Shown piece after piece: positions 9,516 through 21,317 of a stretch of 64,000 bases of DNA. The notes under the pieces are model-generated. The model was not told the origin of the DNA. It made no database searches and saw only the letters and a list, made by a program, of their open reading frames with translations. Origin of the DNA: Haematobia irritans (taxonomy: Eukaryota; Arthropoda; Insecta; Diptera; Muscidae). Both the position numbers and the translations under genes were made by a program. Numbering within the stretch: position 1 is the stretch's first letter; every line of letters begins with the position of its first letter. The DNA lies in contig NC_134398.1 in the NCBI RefSeq assembly GCF_050003625.1, positions 69,448,891 through 69,512,890 on the forward strand. The letters are read 5' to 3'.

Positions 9516-12090
9516 CACAGAAAAAAAGGTGTCTTGTTAATTTTAGGACCAGTTTAACTTCCACATAGTTCAAAAAATTTACTGTAATATAGTTCATTTT
9601 TCGTAACCACTGCGAAAATTAACTTAGCTAAAGGAAAACTTATAAAAATTCAGTAAATGTTTTTTAGTTCACTAACTACGAAATGGAACGGATTTTTCCT
9701 TAAATAAATTTCCAATACAATAGTTAATACATCGTTGATTGTATTATAAAAAGACATAGGCAATATAAAAATCTTACTACGAAATGTGGACAATTTACTA
9801 AAAAAAATTTTTGTATGGAAAAAAATTTTTGTAGTAAAAATTAACTTAACCACAGTACCGATTCGTATGGCGGCTTCCTACAGCTTATTTCGGTTTTTAC
9901 TATAAGTTGGAGTATATTTCCTCACATTGAAAATTTTAGATAAAGTAGAATAAAAAGTAGTTAATTTAATCCTTGACGGGTGTATATAATTTTTTATGGA
10001 TTCCTCGTAAATTTTGAATATATTTTACCTTATCCTATAGATAGAATACCAACTAATCAATAAACGTGATACTGGAAATTGAAGTGAGAAGAAATTATGA
10101 AATTATTGCATCATCTTTTTTTTTTTTTTGTTTGTGTTTTTTATTGCGATGATGTTATGGAATGTGTGTTGTTGGTATCTTTTGTGGTGATAGTTGTTTT
10201 GTTGCAATAGCGAGATCAGAAAGGGATCATGTGTGTGTGGAGTTGTTTTTCTTTACATATGTGTCCTTTATGACTATTTGTGTCTTTGAGTTTTATTGGT
10301 GCATTCAGTTCTGTTGATGCATTTATGAAGCGCACACGTGGTGCGCTTGCGTGCGGTATTTGTGTTTATTAATAAAAATACATTTATTTCGTAACATTTT
10401 AGAAACTGATAAGTGAATGGTGTGATGTTAGAGAAAACAAAAACACTTTATATTGATAAAAAATAAATAACTCTAAAATAAATCACATATTAAGAAACTG
10501 TATATTTCTATTAATAATTTAAAATTAGTGCGGTTTTAAATTGGTTTACATAAAAATATTCATAATGAGTGGTAATAAAATGATCTATATTTACTCTACA
10601 TCTGGATCACAGTACAATTTTTTGAGTCTATATTTTTATGTTATAGCGAGTCCTTAAGGTGTGTACTAAGTTCGAGTTTAGGTGCTAAAATCAGAAATAG
10701 TTTATATTCTTTAAATGGATTACACGATTAAGAACAGAAAATCGTTTTTAAGCTTATGTAGAACGCTGTTTTTTAATTTAATATGATGAATTGTTTTCAA
10801 GTTATTCCAATATATATAGCGGAAGTGCCTTAATTTTGAACATAACCGTATATCTCAAAAAGTCGAGCTCTTAAAAAAACAAGTGTAAATTTGGATTCAG
10901 CAACCTCAAATTACTAAAAATTTGATATAAATTTTAAATGAACACAAAAACGGTTCAATTTTGTTCCCATGTATTTCTAAAGAAAACTAATCATGAAGAA
11001 TTGGGATTTTAGCCACTAAACTCGAACTTAATATCCACCATAAATACTAAATGCTATATTGACAAGTCGAAATTATATCTAATTTTATAATACTTTTATT
11101 TCATTTATATTCTGAGAAGGATTTCAAAAATGTCCCATTTGTGCATGGATATGATTCCACTAATGTAGTAATTGGATGATTTTTTTCAATGTGGTAAGTT
11201 TTTCGTCCATTTGTAATAAAGCCAAAATTTCTATTTATTAAAAATAATTTTCATTTGCAGGATGACAGCAAATCTTATGGTATTTTTTGGAATCTTCTTA
11301 CTGTTTAATGCTAACTAAGCTGATATCCCTATTGGCTCTAAGAAAATTCTCTTGTAAGTTAAAGATCAAAATACCATAGAATTTGATAATATTTTTACAT
11401 TTCATATACCTTTTTAACTTCAGAGGCTTATGACGCAAATCCACACAACAAAAACTAGCGAAATCGGTGAAATTGGACAAAAATGAAACGAAAATAGCAA
11501 CTTATGGCATATATCTTTCATATGGATAGAAAATGGAAATTGATATTAATTAGTTTCATTCTACTAACATAGAATATTACTCTTTTGAAGAAGCAATTAC
11601 TAACTACCTAAAAGTAACAACATACAGCGTACAAATAAAAACATTTCTTTTATTGTATATCATAAGCCATAGTTTTATGTAATATAATAATAATTTTTTG
11701 AAATAAAATACTGGTAGTTATGAAAAATTGTCTTATATTGTACGAAAAATTTCTTAGTTGTATACAGGCTTGTTGTACCTTTAATTCCTCAATTTATTTA
11801 CTTCTTTGAAAATTATACTGATAAATAGTTTATTTGAAACCAATTTCTAAATATAGGATTCCCAAAAGCTTGTTCATTTTTCCGGATAGCAGCAATATTT
11901 TGAATGAGTGTAAGTACATTCTTCCCTCAGCGTAGTAAGAATGAACTAAAATACGATGCAATACGTAAACTTATTTATAAGAAAATCATGAACTTATCTA
12001 GATGAAAAAAATCTTTGGCGCCAAATCATGGTCATTCTTACTATGGGTTAGTTCATTTTTCGTAAACAATAGTAAACTTTTTTTTCGGTG
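9516..12090 (+). mobile_element. family E TIR element, copy 2, inserted in Jockey ORF2
   Basis: 2575 bp starting CACAGAAAAAAAGGTGTC and ending ACTTTTTTTTCGGTG, flanked by TA (9514-9515 and 12091-12092). One TA and the endonuclease reading frame resume on the far side, so the insertion is exact. The ends and the last 550 bp match copy E1. The middle is diverged but again has a T/G-rich section followed by splice-like segments (donor 11194, 11261-11353, acceptor before 11424). No transposase ORF. Confidence 0.8.
11261..11353 (+). other. candidate signal-peptide exon in family E copy 2
   Basis: 93 nt between a TTTTCATTTGCAG acceptor and a GTAAGT donor. From the ATG at 11262 it reads MTANLMVFFGIFLLFNAN, a compact hydrophobic signal-like peptide, then a TAA, and in the same frame ADIPIGSKKIL up to the donor. 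A single stop thus separates a signal-like segment from a plausible mature start. The next acceptor (CTTTTTAACTTCAG) precedes 11424. It is unrelated in sequence to the 4241 exon but similar in position and kind. Low certainty. Confidence 0.3.
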
Positions 12091-12092
12091 TA

Positions 12093-13180
12093 CCACGAAT
12101 ATTCGGGCAATTGAGGGGGTAGTTAGAGGGGATACACTATAGACTATAGACTTTGAATCTGACCATAGAGCTGTAATTTTAGAAACTGGTACAACAGGAC
12201 TCGATACCATACGAACTGAGAAGAGATTTGACTATACGAAGATGAACATTAGGGAATTTAACAGAGAAATATATAACAATTTGACAACGGACATATTACC
12301 AACTGACAGGAATGTAATGCCTGGGGTGATTGATTATGCAATTGAAAGACTGACGGGGGCCATGAGCACTGCGATGAACAACAATATAAAGAAATTTAAA
12401 TCTAGATATGGTAGACTTCCGGAATTACCACAGGATGTTCTCCAGCCTATTCAACACAAAAAGTCTGTAAGAAGAAGATTACATAGAAACACAGATATAA
12501 ATGAACATGGTGTGTTAAAAGCTATTATCGGAAATATGAATAAAATAATTACAGAAAAGATATCCAAATTTGAGGAGGAAAATTTTATACGTAAATTGAA
12601 TGCCATATCAACGGGCAGGGATATTTATAGAAAAGTAAAGGCACTTAGCGGATCTTTCCACAGAAAACCAATCAATGAACCTATTGATGAGAGAGGTCAA
12701 GCAATAGTTGGAGATATTGAGAAAGCTGTGATTCTTGCCACGAATTAATAACAATACAGAACTTAATAATCGGGGGGAAGAAGAAGAATACGTCCCAAAT
12801 ATGGTTGACTTTGGAAATAGATACTTGGCAGATGGTACAACAATTGGAGAAGTCGGACAAACACCCATCCGATTTGTGAAGCCAAATGAAATTGGATCAA
12901 TAATGAAAAGACTTAATAACAAGAGAAATAGTGGAATTGATGGCATTCAAAATTATGTCCTTAGAAGGGTTGGAGAAAAGACTTGGACAAGATTGGCCAT
13001 CATTTATACTCATTGTCCGAATATTGGATATTTTCCAAAATGTTGGAAAATTTCGATAGTGATACCCATTCTAAAACCAGGTAAAGATCCCACTGACCCA
13101 GGAGGATATAGACCAGTCTCTCTCCTTTCTAGCTTGAGGAAATTATTTGAAATCGTAATTCTTGAGAGAATGAATGATTA
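12093..13180 (+). pseudogene. Jockey ORF2, endonuclease end and N-terminal RT
   Basis: Resumes directly after the family E insertion with NIRAIEGVVRGDTL, then an in-frame TAG (12131) within a short CTATAGA duplication, then IDFESDHRAV. The open stretch 12242-12748 is the linker region. After a frame change at about 12735 the RT begins: GIDGIQNYVLRRV, WKISIVIPILKPGKDP and GGYRPVSLLSSLRKLFE (motifs 1-2). It is broken at 13181 by a MITE. Confidence 0.8.
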
Positions 13181-13470
13181 CACACAAAAAAATTTTTTTC
13201 TGATTCAATCACGAAATTAATTGATCCAATTAATTTTTTAATTGAAATGTCTTCAATCACAGAAATGATAGTATCAATTAAAAAATTAATTGGCAGTCAA
13301 TTAAAAAATTAATTGATCCAATTAAATATTTAATTGATACTATTAATTTGTGTGATTGATTTTTATTTCAATTAAAAAAGTTGTTGAATCAATTAAATTT
13401 TTAATTGAAAATTTTTTAAAACTCAATTAACATTTTAATTGGAAAAATTTTCGTGAAATTTTTTTCTGTG
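13181..13470 (+). mobile_element. MITE family D, short form, inserted in the RT
   Basis: 290 bp starting CACACAAAAAAATTTTTTTC and ending GAAATTTTTTTCTGTG, flanked by TA at 13179-13180 and 13471-13472. The interior is nearly all AATTAATT and AATTAAAAAATTAATTG variants, forming long near-palindromes. Leaving out the element and one TA keeps the RT frame open across the junction. Related copies: 21024-21315 and, in a longer form, 37311-38240 and 57554-58125. Confidence 0.88.
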
Positions 13471-14622
13471 TATATGGAAGATGAGGGCACACTTAGTAGC
13501 CAATTTGGATTTAGAGGGAGGACTTCTACTTCTCATGCATTGATGGTCTTGACATATAAAATCACCAAAGGGCTGAACAATAGGTCAGCTACGATTGCCA
13601 TTAGCTTGGATTTTAAAAAGGCATTTGATGCGGTCTGGCAAATCGGTCTAACTAGAAAAATGAGGAACTGCGGTTTCTGCCCACAAATGATAAAGTTAAT
13701 GAGGCATTATCTTCTTGAGGGGACATTTTCAGTATCGCTTGGAGATGTGAAATCAGACCCACAGATGGTATTAGCTGGAGGTCCACAGGGCTCAGTTTTG
13801 GGCCCTGTACTATATAACATCTACTTATCCGATATACCACAGTCGACGGCTGGGGATCTAATACTTATACATGCGGATGACATTATGATCGCATCCAATC
13901 ATGCTAGGGCAAGAACCCCAGTTATCAAAATATGCTTAAGATCCTAAAAGCATATTTTGCTAACTGGGGACTAACCCTTAATATAGACAAATGCCAGGCC
14001 ATCATATTCAAAGGCAGGAGGAAAAGAATATATAAAAGTGCCAGACAATTTAAACCTGATATTAGAATTGGGCAAGAATTGAGACTGTTGAAGTACTGAA
14101 GTATCTTGGTGTGGTCTTTCAGGAGAACATGATATTCACGAGACAAGTCGATAACTCGATCAAAAAGGGACGAGCTGCTTTCCAGACAATTCATAATGTG
14201 CTGGTTATATGGTTTACTATATTAGCAAATCAGATGGACAGAATACGCATTCTAGAGAGAAAAATGGTGAGATACTGCCTCGAATTGAATTGTCGACAGA
14301 ATGAAAATGAACAATGGATAAGACCTAGCTGTCAACAGATGTATGATCTGAGCGCCATCGACATAATCGATAGATTTATGGTAAGAACAGCCATCATCTA
14401 TCAGGTTGCACCACCCACCCTAACGAGATGGTAAGAGCATGCTGTATCGAACAGCGGGAAATTGACCCAATATTGGGAGCCAATGGCTATCTGCATCCAG
14501 GCTCGTTACTGCCTATGGCCAACACTGGCAAACTATATGATGACAACGCTAAACTACTGTTTTACCATGGACGTTTTGAGAAGTATGCTTTGAATGACCT
14601 AGTATACGGAACTGCCCAATAG
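13471..14622 (+). pseudogene. Jockey ORF2, RT catalytic core and C-terminal region
   Basis: Continues with LSSQFGFRGRTST (motif 2a), ISLDFKKAFDAVW (motif A, catalytic Asp), GGPQGSVLGPVLYNIYLSDIP (motif B) and LILIHADDIMIAS (motif C). Motif C has HADD where the family has Y/FADD, so the residue before the catalytic pair is changed. After 13947 the frame moves twice: LNIDKCQAIIF, then KYLGVVFQENMIFTRQV at 14095-14150 and IRILERKMVRYCL at 14240-14275, typical of the C-terminal domain. Some residues appear deleted near 14205. The last open piece ends TAG at 14620-14622. Confidence 0.8.
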
Positions 14623-15075
14623 ATTGTCGAATTACAGACATCGCCTCCCCATTTTAAATATATTATCCCTTAATCCCACCTTAATTACTCGATTTTATTT
14701 TGTCTCTTATAACTCTTAACCTACTTCTTTTGAGGGATGGCAATTTTTTAGTTTTACTTTTGATTTATTTTTAATTTGATTTTGTATGTACCTTATATAG
14801 ATTAGTACATTTCGATTATAAGAAATTATAAAAAAAGAAAACAAAGTCTAGATGCTAGGTTCCTAGTGAAAGGAAGAAAAAGATTGACAACAATAGGTCA
14901 ATTGGAAAATATAAATAAATAAGAAAGTTGAATGGGTGTGGCTGGCTTACCAAACACATAAATATATATGAAAAAAAAAATACTTTTGGAAAATATGTAA
15001 TGTATGCTAAGGAAATATAAACAATATAATAAGAACTTAGATGTAAGGATCATATGGAATAAAAACTGAATTGAA

Positions 15076-15091
15076 TTGGCTGTAAAACAAT
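15076..15091 (+). repeat. target-site duplication of the Jockey element, right
   Basis: TTGGCTGTAAAACAAT, the partner of 7148-7163 with one mismatch. Confidence 0.8.
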
Positions 15092-15134
15092 GACAAATGT
15101 TAACGATTTTTTTACGAAAAAAATTCTTTCGGTG
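15092..15134 (+). mobile_element. family V TTCGTA-rich element, right end
   Basis: The remaining end of the element interrupted by the Jockey insertion. It finishes AAATTCTTTCGGTG before TA. The inverted copy starts with the same sequence reversed at 49871. Confidence 0.7.
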
Positions 15135-15136
15135 TA

Positions 15137-16543
15137 GGGGGATTGTATAATCGGCCCTGTCCTACTATTAATTTTCCAAGTCGTTAATATTTATATCGTA
15201 TTATATTTAGAAACATGGGAAAAAGTTGAAACTTCCATTAGTATTTAAACACATGATAGTGATGTATGATCTCATTAGCCTAATGAGTTTTAACTCATAC
15301 GAGTATGACAAAAAAGTTTTTTGGTGTCTTTTCATGTTAGCCCGATTCCGAAATAAGCGATTTGTTCGTTTTTATATTAGAGATAAATCGAATGAGAACA
15401 TGACTCTACTTATATCCACTTACGAAGAAGAGTGGTTGAACTAGGAAGTTAATGAGGATACTTAGAAGAATGATAGTCACCAGAAAGTGCTATCACAGTA
15501 TCTAAAATAAATCCAAAGTCATGGAACAAGAATTTTAAAAATCTTTTGAAGAAGGTTGTAAATAAAGGATAACCTCTTTTTAGGAACATGCATAATGTAA
15601 AGCTTTGTGAGGAAACATTTGTATCATCTTCGGTCCTTCAGTTTTTTGTTTTGGAGATTCTAACCGCAACGCAATTACAAAGATTTTTCTATTCATGCAG
15701 AGACCAACATCATTTACCCATTAAAGCATCCAACGTGAATTTATTATTGAAACGTTAATTGGAAAATGTCCTTAGAATAAAAGGGAAGTGTATAAAACGT
15801 TTTTGGTCTCGTATTGATCACCACCCCATCCTCTCTTGGGCATAGAAAACACCCACCAGACATTGAGGTAGAATCTCACATACTCACATACCCACTCCAC
15901 ATTGGCGCACAGACACACACACAATTGTAAAAAAGCCATTGATTGACAAAGTAGCTCAGAGCGACTCATAAAAAGTATTTATATGCGATTAAATTAAAGG
16001 CTACGCCAAAAAAATCCAAGACACTCAGACACGAATCACTTCCACATCCTTATGCTGGCATCTTGACAATGACTGTCAATGGCAGGAAGAGGCGTAGTTG
16101 TTGAAGGAAATAACACAACAGCAATAATAAGGATGATCCCAGGAATATGCTAGAGATAAAAAACAAACCTCCCCCATCTTTCCGCTATACTTTTGTTACA
16201 TATCTCGCTACTGGTGGTGCACATATTGTCCTTGTTGCGGGAGACAATGAAGATTTTGGCCGATATGCAGGTATTGGGAAAGATATAGTGAATGTGAATG
16301 TCGATGGAGATATACGGAGATTGTTGTATGCCTTGTTAATCGTAATGAAGCGACCATATAGCGTCTTTATTATCGTTTCTTTTGAAACCATTTGAATTAT
16401 AAGGAATACTGGCTGTAACAATTTTATACTTATAATCCTTACAAATTTGGAGGTTGCTTGGGTAAATGGTATTTATGTATACAACAAGTAAACACACAGC
16501 AATCGGGAAAATATGAATCCCTATAGAGTGTAAAATTGGAACA
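15137..16543. other. unassigned, possibly single-copy DNA
   Basis: No repeat partner in the window. Two plus-strand open stretches were inspected: 15226-15444 (72 codons, starts at TTG, ends TYEEEWLN) and 16147-16395 (82 codons). Both lack clear splice or start context and neither product is recognised. GC content is higher than in the flanking MITEs, so intron or intergenic host DNA is likely. Confidence 0.4.
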
Positions 16544-16545
16544 TA

Positions 16546-17015
16546 CACAGAAAAAAATTCCGTTGTAACACTAACGCTAAATTAAACTTATTCTTATTGC
16601 AAAAAAATCATTTGTTTGTAGTCAAATTTAATAATTTAATAATTTTTAAGTATGTCTCAAACATTTTAAGAACTAAACGTGAGTATAAAGTTCAATGACT
16701 GTACACATAAGTTCAATATGAACTAAAGCAAATGAAAATTTTCGTATGATTCGCAAAAATAGTAAGAATGAACTACTGTATGGTTAAAATGGTCATGATT
16801 TGGCGCCAATGATTGTCTTCTTTAATTTTAATAATTTCTTCTTCTATGAGAGGGTGTAATTTCGAGAACTGCAGTTAAAAAGTACAACGGGGCATTAAAT
16901 CTTTTTGGTTTTAACAACGCTTTGTGGAAATCTCAAAATGTGGAGTAAAATTTAGTTCAGTTTTCGTACGAGTTAGTTTATTCTTCATATAAAACAGTTT
17001 ACTTTTTTTTCGGTG
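16546..17015 (+). mobile_element. short (470-bp) derivative of family E
   Basis: Starts CACAGAAAAAAATTCCG after TA and ends TTTACTTTTTTTTCGGTG before TA. It shares the AAATAGTAAGAATGAACTA and GGTCATGATTTGGCGCCAA blocks with the right part of copy E2 but lacks the exon-bearing middle. It looks like a deletion derivative. Confidence 0.7.
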
Positions 17016-17017
17016 TA

Positions 17018-17309
17018 CAATACAAAGTCCTACATACACAAAAAGAAAAATTACTTTCCTCCGTAATTCACTTTTCCTATACAAAAAATCTTCTTAAAGA
17101 ACAAAATGCTTATGCTTTACCAATTAAAACTATTTGGATAGGCCATTTCCGGTTCCAAAGATTTTGTTTTACACTAATAAGTTTGGCATTGATTCCGAGC
17201 CAAAGAAGGGGAAGATTGAATTAAGGATACATTTAAAACACAATTATCTTTTAAATGTAAGTTTTGCGTACTCGATTATACGAACAAAATTTTAGGATAC
17301 ACATTTTTA
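17018..17309 (+). mobile_element. fragment of family R
   Basis: Contains GATTCCGAGCCAAAGAAG and the ATTATCTTTTAAATGTAAGTTT block also seen at 29655-29800 and 31900-32000. Ends are not clear. Confidence 0.45.
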
Positions 17310-18235
17310 ATTCAAATCACTTAACTGTAAAAACAAAACGACTTCATTGAAAAGTTTATTGACTTTTAGACAAGGAAAAAACGTTATATCAGAAAAATGC
17401 GTCTTCTATCCCACCAAAACAATTTGGAATTTCCCAGCAAAAAAAAAATTGGGAGTTCTTCTAAAAGCACAACTTTAAAAGCACTTCCAAAAATGTCCTC
17501 CCAAAGAAGTTCTTTATTTTAACTGCACAGGAAGTTCTTTTAATTCAATGTTTTATAACTCGCTTTTTTTCATATTTTTAATAGAACATTTAAAATTTTT
17601 TGTTTCAAATAGAAATGAAAAAAATGCCAAATCCATTCTGGAAAAATTGCGAATTTTTGAAAATATTTGATACCACACAAGCGTAGGAATGCATTAAAAC
17701 TCATAAAAAAACTTTACAAATTTTTTATTTGTCAAAATATCACCAAATTTCTTAATTCACATCTAAAACACTGAATTCGCATCAAACCTTAAGAAGTGAT
17801 ACAAAGCCAATGCAACGGCTGAAATGGTGGACATCCGTCCTATGACAAGCCCATGTTAAATTCATCGCTTCTGCACCAATTTTGTAAAACTTCCGGATCC
17901 AAAAAGAAAATTTTCACTATTTTTTGGCGACGCTTTTTTTTAACAACAAAGGAAGTTATTTTAATTAAATGTTTTATAACTAGTTTTTTGTAAATAAAGT
18001 AAGAATTAATAAAGTCGTACAAATTATTCAAATTTTGTCGAACAAAATCCAAAATCCATTCTAGAATAATCGCGAATTGTTGATAATAGTTGAGATCAAA
18101 CGTTTCAAACAAGCGTTAGAATGCATTAAAAATAATAAAAAACTTATAAAAATTATATATTTGGAAAAATATCACAAAATTTTGGAATGAAATCTTTGGC
18201 CTCACGACAATATTTTTTCAATGCGTATAGCTAAC
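17310..18235 (+). mobile_element. MITE family J copy interrupted by family B
   Basis: Family J sequence runs 17310 to about 17415 and resumes near 18185 (AATGAAATCTTTGGCCTCAC). Between them, 17435-18185, is family B: it begins CCCAGCAAAAAAA, reaches TTTTTGGCGACGC at about 17930, then repeats a second partial B segment. The B right terminus GCTGGG is lost. Confidence 0.55.
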
Positions 18236-18239
18236 TTTG

Positions 18240-19345
18240 ACAAGAATTATGTTTGTGTTGTGATTGTTGTCTCATCTCATTCACTCTATTTTTTTCTGTA
18301 GACTCACTGCCAAAACTACGCAGATAATTTTCTATCTAATGCTTAGTACTAAGTTGGTTTCTGCGAAAAACAAATATTATAATTTATCAGAGTGAATGTG
18401 CACCCAAACAAGGAGTTGTTAACTTATTTGAGCAAAATAATATCTCTATTTTCTCTGCGAAAATTCCGGAGTTGCACCAACATGTGTTCGAAAAAACTGA
18501 AAACAGATTTCGCAGTTATTCCGCAAGAACATTTTTTATATGAATAAGTATTTATATGAACAAGAATCGGAATGTTCTTTGATAATGAGTTACTTCTGTC
18601 GATTTTAGTATTGTCGTGTAGTTTTAAGGCAAAAGTTAGAGTCAGTATAGATTTTCTTTTCTTTTGGGTGTCGTGATGACATCCAATTTTTTCGCTTCCT
18701 TATATGTTACAGGAAGCGCGAGTTATATAAATAACCTTGCCATTTATAGGAAGGGACAAATTATACTCTAAGCATGGCATAAAAGTGAATCCAGCTTATG
18801 ATAGTTTTGTTAAAGCAGCTGAAGTTTCTGTTCTTTGTAGGTTATATATTTGATCTTAACTAAGACCTATTTCCTTGACTTGACTGTTTTCGATAGTTTT
18901 GTTTAAAATTCTTGACAGTTCAAAAAAATGACTTGATAATTTCTCACCGCGTGTATTTGAGTATTCTATACCGCTTTAAAATTGAAATTCCTGCAGACAA
19001 TCATTTCTAACATAGCAAAAAACTTGTCATGTCCATCAATTTTTCTTTGAAAGTACCTTGTTTTGTTTTGATTTTTTTGTAATATCGGTCGAACTGTGAC
19101 AACACGCAAAATGGCATTCCTCCTCCCTCACCTGTTGTTAGTATTCTTTTAGTTTCTAAACACACGATAAAATAACGAACATTTGCTGCCACACAAACAA
19201 CAAACATTACTGTCCAGGTTGCAGACTCACTAATTCCATCTCTGATTTAAAACTGATACTGGACTGTAGCAGGGTGTTAAATCAGAAGCATTAATCACCT
19301 CTTGATAGCACAATCCATTCACACAGCTGTTGATCCAAAATCAAT
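18240..19345. other. unassigned DNA
   Basis: No repeat partner, long ORF or motif recognised. The 19007-19207 minus ORF (66 codons) has no supporting signals. Confidence 0.4.
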
Positions 19346-19348
19346 TTT

Positions 19349-20988
19349 GAACAAGTATATACGGCCGTAAGTTCGGCCAGGCCGAAGCTTATGTACCCTC
19401 CATCATGGATTGCGTAGAAACTTGATCTAAACACTGCCATCCACAATCGAATCACTTAAGTTGCGGTAACGCTTGCCGATGGCTAAGGTATCTTAAAACC
19501 TCCTAACACCATCTTCTAAATTGTATGTAAGTCCATAAGTGGTATATATTAAATCAAAAAAGATCGATCCAATACGTATATAATTCAGTTTGACAAAGTA
19601 GACATAAAATTTTAACAAAATTTTCTACAGAAATAAAATTTTAACAAAATTTTCTATAGAAATAAAATTTTCAAAAAATTTTCTATAGAAATAAAAATTA
19701 TGACAAAAATTTCTACAGAAATAAAATTTTAACAAAATTTTCTATAGAAATAAACTTTTGACAAAATTTTCTATAGAAATAAAATCTTGGTAGATTATTT
19801 TTGGCTCGAGTGGCAACCATGATTATGAACCGAATAAAATTTGAACAAAATTTTCTATAGAAATAAAATTTTGACAAAATTTTCTATAGAAATAAAATTT
19901 TGACAATGATGAAAATTTTATTATGAACCGAAAATTTTATTATGAGTGAATTACCCGAATTTATTCTGATAATTGGTTGATAGTTTTGCTGCAAGTAGAG
20001 GATGCTGATGAGGAATGTGGTAATTCCGAAACAGCTGTACATCCAACCATCTTGCAGTCTATAGGGCTTTGCCCAAATAAATTTGACAAGCATACTTTTC
20101 CTCTGTTGGTTAAGCTACACTTGTAGTTTAGTCAATGCATGGCTTTAAGCTGAGATCAAAAACAACAATAACCGAATAAAATTTTAACAAAATTTTCTCT
20201 AGAAATAAAATTTTCTATAGAAATAAAATTTTGGTAGATTATATTTTGCTCTAGTGGCAACCATGATTATGAACCGATGGACCAATTTTTGTGTGATTGG
20301 ACCATATACTAACACCACGTACCTAATTTGAACCGGATCGGATGAATTTTGCTCCTCCAAGAGGCTCCGGAGGTCAAATCTGGAGAATGTTTTATATGGG
20401 AGCTATATATAATTATGGACCGATATGGACCAATTCTGGCACGGTTGTTAAAGATCATATACTAACACCATATTCCAAATTACAACCGGATTGGATGAAA
20501 TTTGATTCTCTTGGAGACTTCGCAAGCCAAATCTGGGGATCGGTTTATATGGGGGCTATATATAATTATGAACCGATGTGGACCAATTTTTGCATGGTTG
20601 TTAGAGACCATATACCAATATCATGTACCAAATTTCAGGCGGATCGGATGAAATAGGCTTCTGTTAGAAGCTCCACTAGCCAAATCTGAGGGTCCCTTTA
20701 TATGGGGGCTATACGTAAAAGTGGACCGATATGGCCCATTTTTAATACCATCCGACCTACATCGATAACAACTACTTGTGTCAAGTTTCAAGTCGATAGC
20801 TTGTTTCGTTCGGAAGTTAGCGTGATTTCAACAGACGGACGGACGGACATGCTTAGATCGACTCAGAATTTCACCACGACCCAGAATATATATATACTTT
20901 ATGGGGTCTTAGAGCAATATTTCGATGTGTTACAAACGGAATGACAAAGTTAATATACCCCCATCCTATGATGGAGGGTATAAAAAGT
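19349..20988 (-). mobile_element. tandem-repeat element family F, copy 1, near full length
   Basis: Read on the minus strand it starts TATACCCTCCATCATAGG, passes (CCGT)n near 20830, then 153-bp repeats of which TATATAGCCCCCATATAAAC is the core, then AT-rich tandem repeats, and ends with the palindrome TTCGGCCTGGCCGAAC and TATATACTTGTT. About 1.64 kb. No ORF beyond repeat-driven open frames. Other copies: 23787, 27124, 45787, 55370, 58773. It is probably a non-autonomous mobile element built around a satellite; the class is uncertain. Confidence 0.7.
19605..19910 (-). repeat. 27-28 bp tandem repeat inside family F
   Basis: Repeats of AAATTTTCTATAGAAATAAA with a GAC/AAC linker, about 10 copies, resuming at 19850 and 20180. 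The same block occurs in the opposite orientation at 47105-47545 in another F copy, so it belongs to the element and did not arise locally. Confidence 0.8.
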
Positions 20989-21023
20989 AAGGACCCCCAT
21001 CCCGCACCAAATTCTCATATGTG

Positions 21024-21315
21024 CACAGAAAAAAATTTCACGAAAAATTTTCCAATTAAAATTTTAATTGAGTTTTAAAAAATATTCAATTAAAACTATA
21101 ATTGAATCAACAAATTTTTTAATTGAAACAAAAATCAATCACAAAAATTAATAGTATCAATTAATTTTTTAATTGGATCAATTAATTTTTTAATTGGCCT
21201 TCAATTAATTTTTTAATTGATACTATCATTTCTGTGATTGAAGACATTTCAATTAAAAAATTAATTGGATCAATTAATTTCGTGATTGAATCAAAAAAAA
21301 AAATTTTTGTGTGTG
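21024..21315 (+). mobile_element. MITE family D, short form, copy 2
   Basis: 292 bp starting CACAGAAAAAAATTTCACG and ending AATTTTTGTGTGTG before TA. Inverted relative to 13181-13470 and of nearly the same length. Interior of AATTAATTTTTTAATTG palindromes. Confidence 0.82.
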
Positions 21316-21317
21316 TA

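Larger units (their letters stand above)
7164..15075 (+). mobile_element. Jockey-clade non-LTR retrotransposon, inactive, twice interrupted
   Basis: 7.9 kb between 16-bp target duplications; about 5.04 kb once the insertions at 9516-12092 and 13181-13472 are discounted, a normal Jockey length. Order: 5' UTR, ORF1 (Gag-like, zinc knuckles), ORF2 with an apurinic-type endonuclease and reverse transcriptase, then a 450-bp 3' UTR ending in a short GAATTGAA-type tail. ORF2 starts at an ATG overlapping the ORF1 stop (8997-9004). Frameshifts, stops and the two insertions show that it is dead. There is no RNase H-like segment, in keeping with Jockey rather than the I clade. The clade call rests on domain order and RT motifs, not on a tree. 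Confidence 0.85.

Noticed and set aside
15226..15444. 72-codon plus ORF as a gene
   Set aside because: Starts at TTG, no splice or start context, product not recognised; noted only in the regional entry.
16147..16395. 82-codon plus ORF as a gene
   Set aside because: Overlaps an equally long minus frame, with no start context or recognisable domain.
19605..19910. CRISPR-like regular repeats
   Set aside because: 27-bp units are contiguous and have no unique spacers; the same block moves with family F. The genome is eukaryotic.
19349..20988. Helitron identity for family F
   Set aside because: A hairpin lies near the end, but the CTRR terminus, the TC start and AT-target insertion could not be shown. 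Left unclassified.
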